Assembly (NCBI GenBank): GCA_949130485.1
Contig: OX422194.1
Coordinates: forward strand, 8,302,773-8,366,772
DNA from: Agelas oroides
Lineage: Eukaryota; Porifera; Demospongiae; Agelasida; Agelasidae
DNA: 64,000 bases
Reading direction: 5' to 3'
In this document: one piece after another, positions 45,007 to 58,498 of the stretch
Numbering within the stretch: the first letter of the stretch is position 1
Layout: the number at the start of each line of letters is the position of its first letter
The notes under the pieces: model-generated
The model's database searches: none
Told to the model about the DNA's origin: nothing
What the model saw: the letters and a program-made list of their open reading frames with translations, nothing else
Program-made: the position numbers and the translations under genes

Positions 45007-45103
45007 AGACTCCCTTTGCTTTTGCCTTGGGTCTCTGTATCTGAGCCAGGCAGCCTATTTGTGATGGTGTGACAGTACGCTTGTTCTAAAGAGAGAGAGA
45101 GAA
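44940..45103. promoter_or_regulatory. SMC2 promoter, probably bidirectional
   Basis: The 160 bp upstream of the SMC2 ATG hold ACGCATGCGT (44953-44962, NRF1-like palindrome), an inverted CCAAT box (attgg, 44969-44973) and CCGCGAAA (44980-44987, E2F-like TTTCGCGG in reverse). No TATA box is near. E2F plus CCAAT suits a cell-cycle gene such as SMC2. The nearest minus-strand gene is RFX, so the region may fire both ways. Motif calls are by eye. Confidence 0.5.
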
Positions 45104-47186
45104 ATGTACATAAAACAAGTCGTACTGGACGGTTTCAAGTCCTATGCTCAGCGTACTGAGATAAGTGGCTTTGACCCCAAGTTCAACGCCATTACTGGAC
45201 TGAATGGCAGCGGCAAATCCAACATTCTGGATGCCATCTGCTTTCTCCTTGGTATCTCCAACCTCTCACAGGTGAAGTTATGACAATTACTGCCACGAGA
45301 ATAGTATGATTTGTATGGAGTGAAATGCATAACAGTCTATTAGAGACAAGGGTATGGCACTTACATGTATAGCACCCACGCCTTAATGGCTGAAAATTGA
45401 TTCATCCTACCAGTAACTTTAATCTTGCAACTAAGAAACCCTATTGTGACCAGGTCTGATGATTATCGAACACAACAAGATAAGATCTTTGCGTTAGAAC
45501 CAACTCGGTTATGTGTAGGCCACACCAGCCAGAACACTGCAGCCATTGCTGTGTTGTTTATGTACCTTGTAGGTCCGTGCCAGTACCCTGCAGGAGTTGG
45601 TGTACAAAGGCGGTCAGGCAGGTGTCACGAAGGCAACAGTGACCATCACTTTTGACAACCGAGACAAGAAGCAAAGTCCATTGGGATACGAGTCTTACGA
45701 TGAGATTACCGTCTCTAGACAGGTATATACATCAATGACTTTTAAGCATGCGTGTAATTGGTTCATTGTAGCTGTGATGGAGTACTCTGTGTGCTCATTC
45801 AAGCCTGAGCAACCTGTATGGTGGTTAGAATATACAAACCATGGCAACTTGTACCTCTCAAAAGTCCACTAAGCATTTGAATGTAAGCTTTTGTGCTACA
45901 TGTAGGTGGTGATTGGGGGGCGGAACAAGTACCTGATCAATGGGAGCAATGCCACACCCTCTCGCGTGCAGGACCTCTTCCGATCAGTCCAACTGAACGT
46001 CAACAACCCCCATTTTCTAATCATGCAAGTACGAGCATAACTAGATGTGTAGCGTCTGTCCCAATGGGCATCTACTTGTCGGTATATTAGTCAGTATATT
46101 AGTCAGTATATTAGTCAGTATATTAGTCAGTATAATTGGTCAGTATATTTGATCAATATATTAGTCAGTATATTTGATCAGAGTATATTTGATCAGTACA
46201 TGTATTGTTGACATATTGTGTTAGACAATTATTATATACCAATACGGAAATACATAATAATACCACCAATTGAGGCAAAGTTTTTCTCGTGTGCATTTCA
46301 TCTTTGCCCTGGTGTATACTGCCTTTGTGCAGGGACGGATTACGAAAGTGCTGAACATGAAGCCTCCTGAGGTAAGTGGAAAAATAAAAATAAACACAGG
46401 TGCAAGATCTGGTGATAGGTAGCAAACTAGCCTCCTCCTCCATATCTCTCCTCCTTCCTCCTTCCTCTTCCACACCCCCTCCCCTCTCTTCTCCTCACCA
46501 TTCCCTCCTCACACTCCCTCCTCACCAGATTCTCTCCATGATTGAGGAGGCAGCAGGTACCAGAATGTACGAGAGCAAGAGAACCTCTGCCCAGAGGACC
46601 ATCGAGAAGAAGGACAGCAAGCTAAGGGAGATTGAAGTGGTACGTTTATTGCTCAAGTTGAGGAGCAAAGCATTAGTTGGTAGTCTATGTAGCGTATGAA
46701 CTGTTTGCAGCACCCATAAGCTCTTGAAACTGTAGGACAAAGAATGCGTACATACTGGTAGTATAATTTTGCCCAAAAAACTTCCATTCTCCTCCTCCTC
46801 CTCTCTGCTCCACTCCCTCCTGCTCCACTCCCTCCTCCTCCTCCTCCTCCCCCTCCTCCCCCCCCTCCTCCTCCTCCTCCTCAAGATTCTGGATGAAGAG
46901 ATAACTCCTACTCTCAGAAAATTGAAAGAAGTGAGTACAAGCAGCTTGAGCTGTTCTTCCATGCTTGCCGTGATAGTGTACTACCTTGAAGAAAACTGTT
47001 TTATTTATTTGTTGACAACAACAGCTGTTTTATACTTACGAATGCAGTCTTTTGATTGGTCAGCTTGAATCTCAGTATCACTGTCTATTCCAGGAGCGGT
47101 CGTCCTATCTAGAGTACCAGAAGGTGATGCGAGAACTGGACCACCTCACACGCCTCAACGTTGCTTTCCAGTTTGTGCAGGCTGAG
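45104..47186 (+). CDS. SMC2: SMC2 exons 1-7: N-terminal ATPase half
   Basis: Exons: 45104-45271, 45573-45722, 45906-46028, 46333-46371, 46529-46639, 46886-46930, 47094-47186. All seven junctions are phase 0. Exon 1 carries Walker A. Exons 2-3 carry the ITFDN and [11 protein letters not shown] segments. Exon 3 ends at the Q-loop glutamine (NNPHFLIMQ) and exon 4 continues [13 protein letters not shown], only 13 codons. Exon 5 holds [12 protein letters not shown], typical of SMC2, and exons 6-7 begin the coil. Exons 5 and 6 are preceded by CTC-rich microsatellite tracts that serve as polypyrimidine tracts. The donor of exon 7 is duplicated 138 bp downstream. Confidence 0.96.
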
Positions 47187-50100
47187 GTACGTATGAACAA
47201 CTGTGAAACGCATCTTCCTGTTCGAAAACAGGCCTACACTATGGTGAAGTTAAAAACAGGCCTACACTGTGTCAGTGAAGCAGGCCTAGACGTTGTGCAC
47301 TGCATCAGTTAGTGCTAGCTGAGGTATGTATGAACAATTGTGAAACACATCCCTGTTGAAAACCAAGCCTAGATGTCGCACTGTATTAGATGTCATAGAC
47401 CGTGTCATACTGTTTAGAAGCAAGTGTACATGTCGTACCGTGAAACCAAAAGTACGTCTAGATGTCATGGAACTAAATGCACGCCTAGATGTTGCACACT
47501 GTGTCAGTAAAACTATCCAAAAGCAGGGCTAGATGTCTGTCAAAATCAGATTGCACATGTCGTATACTACATGACACGTATGTAGATACCCTACAACCAC
47601 CTAATTAATATGCGGAACACATTTCAGCCAGGGTTATATGCATGCATGTGTGACAAGCGTACTTTGGGAAGATGGTTGCGGTTGATACCTATATATAGTT
47701 TCTTTGAACTGCATACATACAGTACGTAGGTCCAATCTTTGTCCTAATGGCAGTCGTAAATCACTTGTGGTATATTCTCTGTTTTGTGTCTAGCAAATAC
47801 GGCGGCAATCCTCGACAGAACTGGAGGAAATGGAGGCAGGCATTGAAGCACTCAAGGCTCAGATGGCTCAGGTAATACCCTAGCCTCATTCCCAGGCTCT
47901 CGTGCCCGCACAAGAGCTGGGAACGAGGCTAGTAATGCCCCAACTTCTCCCCTCGTTATAACCTTGAACCACGTCCTCCCCCCTCCACACTCCCCCCTCC
48001 ACACTCTCCCTCCACACTCCCCCTCCACACTCTCCCTCCACACTCCCCCTCCACACTCCCCCTCCACACTCACCCTCCACACTCCCCCTCCACACTCCCC
48101 CTCCACACTCCCCCTCCACACCCCCTCCACACTCCCCCTCCACACTCTCCCTCCACACTTCCCTCCACACTCCCTCCTCCACACTTCCCCTCCACACTCC
48201 CCCTCCACACTTCCCCCTCCACACTTCCCCCTCCACACTCCCCCTCCACACCCCCTCCACACTTTCCCCTCCACACTTCCCTCCACACTCCCTCCTCCAC
48301 ACTTCCCCTCCTCCACACTTCCCCTCCACACTCCCCCTCCACACTTCCCCCTCCACACTTCCCCCTCCACACTCCCCCTCCACACCCCCTCCACACTTTC
48401 CCCTCCACACTTCCCTCCACACTCCCTCCTCCACACTTCCCCTCCTCCACACTTCCCCTCCGCACTCCCCCTCCACACTTCCCCCTCCATACTTCCCCCT
48501 CCACACTCCCCCTCCACACTCCCTCCACACTCCCCCTCCACACTCTCCCTCCACACTCCCCCTCCACACTTTCCCCTCCACACTTCCCTCCACACTCCCT
48601 CCTCCACACTTCCCCTCCACACTCCCCCTCCACACTTCCCCTCCACACTCCCCCTCCACACTTCCCCCTCCACACTCCCCCTCCACACCCTCCTCCACAC
48701 TTCCCCTCCTCCACACTTCCCCTCCACACTCCCCCTCCACACTTCCCCCTCCACACTTCCCCCTCCATACTCCCCCTCCACACCCCCTCCACACTTCTCC
48801 CTCCATACTTCCCCCTCTACACTCCCCCTCCACACCCCCTCCACACTCCCCCTCCACTCTCCCTCCACATTCCCTCCACACTCCCTCCTCCACACTCCCC
48901 CTCCACACTCCCCCTCCACACCCCCTCCACACTTTCCCCTCCACACTTCCCTCCACACTCCCTCCTCCACACTTCCCCTCCTCCACACTTCCCCTCCGCA
49001 CTCCCCCTCCATACTTCCCCCTCCATACTTCCCCCTCCACACTCCCCCTCCACACTCCCTCCACACTCCCCCTCCACACTCTCCCTCCACACTCCCCCTC
49101 CACACTTTCCCCTCCACACTTCCCTCCACACTCCCTCCTCCACACTTCCCCTCCACACTCCCCCTCCACACTTCCCCTCCACACTCACCCTCCACACTCC
49201 CCCTCCACACTCCCCCTCCACACTCCCCCTCCACACCCCCTCCACACTCCCCCTCCACACTCTCCCTCCACACTTCCCTCCACACTCCCTCCTCCACACT
49301 TCCCCTCCACACTCCCCCTCCACACTTCCCCCTCCACACTTCCCCCTCCACACTCCCCCTCCACACCCCCTCCACACTTTCCCCTCCACACTGCCCTCCA
49401 CACTCCCTCCTCCACACTTCCCCTCCTCCACACTTCCCCTCCACACTCCCCCTCCACACTTCCCCCTCCACACTTCCCCCTCCACACTCCCCCTCCACAC
49501 CCCCTCCACACTTTCCCCTCCACACTTCCCTCCACACTCCCTCCTCCACACTTCCCCTCCTCCACACTTCCCCTCCGCACTCCCCCTCCACACTTCCCCC
49601 TCCATACTTCCCCCTCCACACTCCCCCTCCACACTCCCTCCACACTCCCCCTCCACACTCTCCCTCCACACTCCCCCTCCACACTTTCCCCTCCACACTT
49701 CCCTCCACACTCCCTCCTCCACACTTCCCCTCCACACTCCCCCTCCACACTTCCCCTCCACACTCCCCCTCCACACTTCCCCCTCCACACTCCCCCTCCA
49801 CACCCTCCTCCACACTTCCCCTCCTCCACACTTCCCCTCCACACTCCCCCTCCACACTTCCCCCTCCACACTTCCCCCTCCATACTCCCCCTCCACACCC
49901 CCTCCACACTTCTCCCTCCATACTTCCCCCTCTACACTCCCCCTCCACACCCCCTCCACACTCCCCCTCCACTCTCCCTCCACACTTCCCTCCACACTCC
50001 CTCCTCCACACTCCCCCTCCACACTCCCCCTCCACACCCCCTCCACACTTTCCCCTCCACACTTCCCTCCACACTCCCTCCTCCACACTTCCCCTCCTCC

Positions 50101-52205
50101 ACACTTCCCCTCCGCACTCCCCCTCCATACTTCCCCCTCCATACTTCCCCCTCCACACTCCCCCTCCACACTCCCTCCACACTCCCCCTCCACACTCTCC
50201 CTCCACACTCCCCCTCCACACTTTCCCCTCCACACTTCCCTCCACACTCCCTCCTCCACACTTCCCCTCCACACTCCCCCTCCACACTTCCCCTCCACAC
50301 TCCCCCTCCACACTTCCCCCTCCACACTCCCCCTCCACACTTCCCCCTCCACACTTCCCCCTCCACACTTCCCTCCACACTCCCCCCTCCACACTTCCCC
50401 CTCCACACTTCCCCTCCACACTCCTCCCTCTCACAAAGTGTGTCTCACCTCTCATGAAGTTCATATAACCTTATTTTTCAGTCCATACCCTGACTCAAGA
50501 GCGCATGATGACATCATTTTTATTGCAGAGGGATAAAAATGACATCATCATGCGCTCTTGCCTGACTATACACAGGGTTACACAAGACCAGTTCACTTGC
50601 AGATATTATTCTTGTCTTCTCTCCTCTGCTACTGTGTGTAGGCCGACCAAGCCATTCAAGAGATCAATGCGGCTATAGCTGATCTGGAAAAGAGGCGAAA
50701 CCAGGTACGTCCAGAGCCTCAACAGTCTAGAGGTAGTGTTGACTGTGGCCCCAGGGAATCATGTGCAACCATCTTGGCTATCAGTAGATGCTTCGCACTT
50801 AAGACTTTGTCATGCTGGTTCATGTACACCTTAGCCAACAAAAATCTGTACATATGATTGTGTAGTTTCAAACCCAGACCCCCCTCCAAAGAGGAAACGG
50901 AGTCTGGGTTCGAGACTAATGATATAAAATAAATAAAAAAACTTTAAAAATGGCAATTGTTATGCTAGAGTGACTATCCTAGCTAAGCACCAATCTGCTT
51001 TATAATTCATTTTTTTGTTTGTTCGTTTGTTTTTGTTTATTTTTTGTTTTTCTTGTGTGTTTATTTTGGTATTACCTTGAGTTTTTCAAGTACATGTATC
51101 TATTTATATACTTTTCTTTGAAATATTCTTATCTCTTACAGGAGTCCCAGGGCCCCATTCAAGAGCTGGAAAAGAAAATGGACGAGAAGGCAAAGGTGAT
51201 ACAATGATATCTCATGTGTGTGAGAGTAGCCTACTTCTTCTCTTTTTGCCAACGGTTTGTTGCTCAAGCTATGAGCTCTTGGGTACTGTTGAGGATTTGT
51301 CACATATGAGATGCGTGCAAAGGGCACATGCACACGTCAGTGCACCTGCTAGGGTTTTGGTTTGATGAAATGCTGGACATATTTAAGTACAAAAATCATC
51401 GGATTCAGCGCTATATAATACTATAATTTGTTATTGTGTTGTATACCATATTGTAGCTGTTGAGGTAAATATGACATCATAGTTTTCAAATTTCTGGGGG
51501 GAGGGGGGAGATCCCAGTGCCCCCCCCCCCCTGTATGAAACCCTGCTGTAGTGAAGGACTTGGAAACGAAACTAGGGGAAGGTCTGGCATGCAGTGACAC
51601 ACCTGGGCATTAGGTGGATGTCGATCTTGGAGGTGTGATAAATCCTGGGATCCCAAACACTAGGCTAGGTATGAATGTGTTGCTGTCGTGTGCAGTGGCG
51701 GAGGCTACCTTGTTCTTATACTGTGATGATAGCTGTGGTGGTGGACTGGGAATGAGGCTTGGCTTCGTAGCTATCAGATCCTGGAATCCCAAACACTAGT
51801 TTAGGCAGCTATTAAATCTTGTGAAGCTTAGTATATAATCTGTATTTGATTGTGTTGCAGGCGTGTGCAGTGGCGGAGGCTACCTTGAAGCACAGTAAGG
51901 ATGTCTTGAGCACAGAGAAGAAGAATCACAAAGCCTTGGTAAAGGCGTGGGAGGAGGTGAGGAGTTACATTGATGTTTGTTTTGCTGCATACGTTGAATG
52001 GGGATGTACATGTGTGTTATGATAGCTCGTAAAGCCATTCTAATTGTCTACAAGATTTTCTGAACAGAGCATACCCTGGTCTGGTATAAATTTAATTTGC
52101 TTTCATATATGTACTAGGCTGCATGTCTGAATATTATACACAATCAATCTTGGCTATACCAGAAGCACATAATGAAGAAGAGCACACACACACACACACA
52201 CACAT

Positions 52206-52246
<41 letters not shown>

Positions 52247-55200
52247 ACACTACCCTAGGACAAAGCTCTCCTAGAAGGTAAGCGTTCGGAAGTGGCAGCA
52301 GAGGAGGGAACGTACAGGGACCTCCAGGAGAAGAGCAACGCAGCCGAGAAGGCTGTTCAGGCTGCACAGCAACACTACCAGGCTGTTACCGCAGGTCTCT
52401 CAAGCAGTGCTGATGGACAAGATGAAACCCTAGCTGCTCAGAAGATTGGTAAGTGTCGTACAACTTTGGAGACATTAACCATACACTGTACAATGCTTAG
52501 AACATCAGTAAAGACAGTTTGATGCTGTGAGGCACCAATGCTCTGGCTACGACAACCGGACAACCACCAGGCCCCACAATGGTAGATAGTCTCATCCCCA
52601 GACCTCATCTGGCGCATATATCGCTTCAAGTATAACGCACGTGATACTGAAAGTGATCCGCACTGGGGTTTTTTTTTTGAGCACTGGCGCCTCAAACCAG
52701 GAGCGTTTCCGGCCAACTTTTCACTTGCTCAAAATGTCTTGATGCGTTATACATGTCGCTCAAAGTGGTGGCTTCTCAGTTAACTACCTCTTGTATAAAT
52801 GGAAAAGGTTTGTTATCTAGAAAACAACTTTGCCTGTATTTAACTCCATGTACTTTGATGACGAGAAATATGGGGATTTATAGCAATGCAATACTCAGGA
52901 TATTCATCAATGGAGGCCAAAGGTCAGCTAGTAAACCCTTTGCACTTTTGCAAGATGCAGACTTGGTTTGTTTTTGTATAGTGCATCATGTATGTGTTTG
53001 TTTGTTTGTTTGTTTGTGTGCCAGCTTGCGAGAATGAGATCAGCAGTGCTGTCACTGAGACCAAGCAAGCCGAAATGAGGTGTGTGTGTGGGTGGGGAGA
53101 TGTGTGGGTGTGTGAGGGGGTGTGGGTATGCATGTGGGTGTCGGTAGGTGGTATGGGTATACACGTCGATTGTGCAGTACAGATTTAGTGAAGACTTCAA
53201 ACTTACAGATGTGGCTTCTTTCGTAAACAGGTTGTTTTTTTTGTGTGTGTGTTTGCCACTTACGGTATTGTCAATGCAATAAAAAACAGAGTAGCTAGGC
53301 CTGGGGGGTGGGGCTATTTCAAAGTTGTATCTGTAATGCCATGGTTTCATGTTGTAGGTATAGATATGTAAGTGTAAATTTCTGGCCACAACAGTTTTCC
53401 CCATTTGAGTTCAACTGTGCGACGTGTGTATGCTTGCTCAGATTGAAGAGTGCACAGGCTGAGTTGAAGGAGAAGGAGAAGTTGTGCAAAGACAGTGAGC
53501 ACACGTACGCCAAGGACAAGGCAGACATCGATGCCATTCAGAAGGAGACCACTAAAATTGAGGTGCGCTGTTATCCACCACTACATGTAAATTAGCTATA
53601 ATTAGCAAGGTTTCAGGAAGGTAGTGTTTTCATTTGGATCCCCAAACCTTCTGCGATGGTGAGTTCTCTCCCTGCTACCAGTTTAGAATACTCTTTTTTG
53701 TATTGTGGTGGGTCTAGGCTGTTTGCAGGTTAGAGTGACCATGGAAACCCATGACCACACTACCAAATGACTCACATGGCTATCACATGACTATCACCTG
53801 ACCATCATATGGTGCTTCAATGTGCCCGAGGAAGGTCCACATTGGATCAAAACGTCGTGGAGATTGTACTGTTGTTAGTGCTTGATGTATTCCCTCATAT
53901 ATACCACTTCATGATCATCACATCACATGATCATCACATGATCATCACATGATCATCACCTGACCATCACATGATCATCACATGATCATCACCTGACCAT
54001 CACATGATCATCACATCACATGATCATCACCTGACCATCACATGATCATCACATCACATGATCATCACCTGACCACTTCATGATCATCACATGATCATCA
54101 CCTGACCATCACATGATCATCACATCACATGATCATCACCTGACCATCACATGATCATCACACCACATGATCATCACCTGACCATCACATGACACCTCAA
54201 CATGATGTACCTCAGTATCACTGGCGGGAAGGAGGCTCATGTTACAAAGCACACATATGCTACTGTTTGCACTGATTTCTGTTTGTGCTGTGTTCTTTCC
54301 GAACTGTCACACTCCCCACACTGCACACTATATAGCAATCCATGAAGAGACTGAACTATCAAGATGGGTTGGAGGAGGAGCTGACTGCCAGAAGGTACAT
54401 GAAACACTGCATGATGGCACACCCTGCATACATCCTGAGCAGGGTTCTCAAGTATCGCTAGAAATCTATATATATTATGACTAAATGGTGCATAGTACAA
54501 CACCCTCTCTATTGAAATGTTAAGTGGGAAGCCAGGATAGTAACTGCTGTGGGAAGGGTTTAGGAAGTGATCTAAATGGTGCACTTACCTAAATTCACCA
54601 CATCCAAATGGTGCTGTAATTAACCAAATGGTGCAAAACCATCCTCTAAAGGCCTAGCGAGAACCCTAATCCCGTGTATGTATGTATGGTTTGTGCAAAA
54701 CATGCACAGAAGTCATACGATCAATCAACGTGTAATTCATTAAGTTAGGTGGGCCCCATAACTCTTCCTCGCAGAAAGCCGAAATGAGCCTAGGTACTTT
54801 GGAGAAGGAGGAGCACCGTGATCCAGCACTGTGCTTTACCAAATGGGGCTTGGATATGCACCTGTTGATGTATGGAAAGTTGAAGAATCTCAGCACTGCA
54901 TATACTTCATACAACAAGAGTTCATTACAGTAAGAGCGTGCAACTCCCATATGGTTTCACCTGCCATCTGCACAGTATGCCGTAGGCAATCAGCAGTGAA
55001 TATGCTAAGCTGTGAAAATACAGCAGCAAAGAGGCGGGCTTTTACTACAGTTCACTACACTAGCACCTAAATGGCTTCATGTTAAGTACCTATTCACTGC
55101 TGATTGCCTACGTCATACTGTCCAGCTGGCGGTGTAGGGAGCAGCACATTCTTACTGTAATGAACTCTGCACAATGAACCACATTTCACCCCCAAACAAA

Positions 55201-58200
55201 GGCAGGTCTAGCTGCTATGCAAAGTCACCCATTGTATAAAGGTCAAGGTCCATTCCAACACCTTAGTCTCATACCCAGGCTCTTGCTTACGGAGGAATGT
55301 GCCTGGGTACGAAGCTGCCAGCCCCTAATGTACACTTCTCTTCCTCCTCGGTCTGGGCATGCATGAACAATCAGTGAACCACATCTCCCTGAGTAAAAAA
55401 GGCAGGCCTAGATGTTATGCAAAGTCACCCACTGCACAGGGCACATTTGGGCCAATACCAGGCTTCATCAGCTGCGCTAGGGTGACCGGGAGATGGGGAC
55501 TGCTTGCATAAGGATGAACTTTACTTGTAAGCGTCTTTATTGTCATCTTTGTTCCCCACTCTCTTCCTCAGGGACCAGCTGAAGACAGAAGTGGCTGAGT
55601 TCAAGAACAAAGTGGAGACTCTGGAGTCAAGGTACGACAGCCAGTTGTGTTGATGGTGGTGCGGTGGTCAGTCAAGGTACGACAGCCAGTTGTGTGGATG
55701 GTGGTGCGGTGGTCAGTCAAGGTACGACAGCCAGTTGTGTTGATGGTGGTGCGGTGGTCAGTCAAGGTACGACAGCCAGTTGTGTGGATGGTGGTGCGGT
55801 GGTCAGTCGAGGTACGACAGCTAGTTGTGTGGATGGTGGTGCGGTGGTCAGTCAAGACCATTACCTCTAGCTGTCTTCTCTTTCACAAAAATATACATAC
55901 CGTAGATTGGGAAATTTTCACAGTTTAAACGTTTTTGACAAACTAAATGCACAAAATAAATACATGCTACATTGCGGCTTTAAACCATTGAGCAACAAAT
56001 TATTTTTAGCAAGAACATTTAAAGTGTTAATTTTTATAACATGAAAAAGTTTCTGATTTACAAAACATCTCGTATGTTCTCTAGTTATACCACATATAGT
56101 TATACAGTGGGTACATAATATGCACAGGATATTTGATTGGTCACTAACACATACAACCAGTTGACCAGTTGACCAGTTGACGATTGACATAAATTGTGTT
56201 ATATCTCTCACAGAGCCTTCTCTTTGTGATATTCCTGAGGCTACTGTCGACTAGTCCACATTCAACGAGTCGCAACGAACTGCTACTCCAGTTGTCTTTC
56301 AATCCTTACACACTGACATGTCTGTGAACCGCACTGCCATGCAAGATGCTTCGGCCATTTTCTATTCCACGTGTGAAACAGGAGATAGTGACAGTAACAG
56401 AATTCAAGTTCATCCGGAGTCATACTGTCTATATTTGCCTCCACGTATTCATCCAAGTCTTTGTGGCTATTAAACTCAGCCTGTAAATCAAGTCCACGCT
56501 TCATCAGGACCTCTGCGTGTTCTTTGAGCCTCCCTTTAAATGCTTCGTTGTGATTGCTGATCCCCAAGACCTTCAGCACATCCAAAGCGAAATGCTGACA
56601 GTTGCAGGAGAAGAGACCGTAATGATACTTTTTGTTGTACCTGACGGCTACCTCAGTCAGCTCATCGATAAGATATTCTTTTTCTTGGCTGATGTCCAGA
56701 AGGATATTGACCTGTTTCAGGAGGCCTTCCATCATCTGTTCTTCTCCCGCACGCACTGGGATCTCTCTCAATGAGTACGTCGGTAGGTGCTCGTTGTCAA
56801 CGTCGTGAAGAGTGCCTGAAAATATCGGCAGGCGGATCCCACCCTTTGTGGGATGTCTTCGGGAACTAGGCACACTACGAGGGATCACCAAACTCGAAGT
56901 CCCCCACTCCAGGATTACGTTACCAATTTGTATGCTTACGTGGAGCGGTCCGTACGTAAACCGATGAACGTACTTGTGAAAATATCTCGAAAGTTGCTGC
57001 TTTAGATATTCATCCTTAAGTTCAAATAGCAGTAGCTTCACTTCCAAATGTTTCACCCGATCAATCCCGGATACGATTCGTTCTTGGCTATCATTCCTTA
57101 CTGCTTCGTTGTGGTAACCGTCGGGAAACGAGTTTGCTTCTTCAAATGCAACGTCAAGAGCTCTGTTAGTTCTCTTGAGCAAATGATTAAAGTAACGGCG
57201 CTTCATCTCTTCTTTGTCGATCAACACCCGTGCTAATTCACTAACTTCTCTCTTCCCCTTCTTGGGAAACGCAGAATGGATTTTCTTGCTGACTTGCTCC
57301 AGGTAGTTCTTGCTGGACAAACCTTTCTCCTCCTCTTCCTCCTCTATGTACTCTGCAGGGTCCATTATTTTGCCGCTGTTGGATCCCATCTTTGTCAACT
57401 AATAGTAGCTCGAGATTTTCAATCTGTGTCACATTAACTGCCTGGTAGGAAAGAGATGTACCAATGCTGCGTAGTAGAATTTCACCCTGCTTGGGGTAGT
57501 ATACTGCCTCGACCTACACTACAGGTTTTCCTTGACTGCTTTTATACTTATTGTTACGTCATTCGCTTACATGCCAGCCATGCAACCACCTGGAGTGACA
57601 GAGGGTACGCTTGTTTTCTTAGGGCAGTAGTAACCAGACCATTTTGGGCATTTGGGCACCAGCTTCCCCTTGAAGCTCGTGACCTTGATTTTCAGTTTTT
57701 AGAGGTAGAGGAAATTCCCAGGTGTATGTGTCAACTTCCTTCATGTAAACTACCTACTCTTCACAAGTATAGCCATCAGGAAACTCCAGTGTTCTCTCAA
57801 CACTCTATTAGGGGCACTGTATTTCCCTACAGACTATAGAATCTACCTTGTACCACATTACATCACTTTTGAAGTATTTGAATATTAGGGAAGTATAATG
57901 GATCGTATGCTCCTATTATGTAAAAACAATATTATTGTATGTAAACATAGTTTGCACAAAACTTGCATGACGTACCGTACACAAAACCGAGTTATAGTTT
58001 ACTGTCTCAATGTGGTATAAATTGGAGTATAAACACGATATACTCCGCGTATATGTAGCATATCATACGTACATGTGCCCCTCACCTAACCTGGGTACGA
58101 GGCTACTATACCAAACCAACCATTGAGAGGAACAATTTAGCCAAGTCTCTGCTATGGATCTTATCACACCGTCCCTTAGAACAAAAACAAGTGAGAACAC

Positions 58201-58467
58201 TTGTGAACTTCCTCATCAGCAAGGTCGCCTTTACACTTTACTTATCCCCAGTCTCATTCCCAGGCCACTACTGTTGGTATCTGGGAATGCTGTTGGACTT
58301 TGCAAAATTCCATCCCCCTCCTCAAAATTTTGCCTCACGCAACTTTGACTTGCAATTGCAGACTTGGCCTCAGTTGCAAACTCTCAATATCTCTCACGCA
58401 AACCCAAAATTTGATATTGTAAGCGACAAAAAGCTCAGTGGTGGCAGGTACATACTGTTACTCCCCT

Positions 58468-58498
<31 letters not shown>

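Noticed and set aside
47852..50468. Very long open frames on both strands (more than 800 codons)
   Set aside because: They translate a short C-rich minisatellite without stops ([15 protein letters not shown] and [14 protein letters not shown] repeats) inside SMC2 intron 8. The composition is not protein-like and several frames are open at once.
57456..57839. 127-codon plus-strand frame beside the nested gene
   Set aside because: No motif, no splice-site support and biased composition. Treated as intron sequence.
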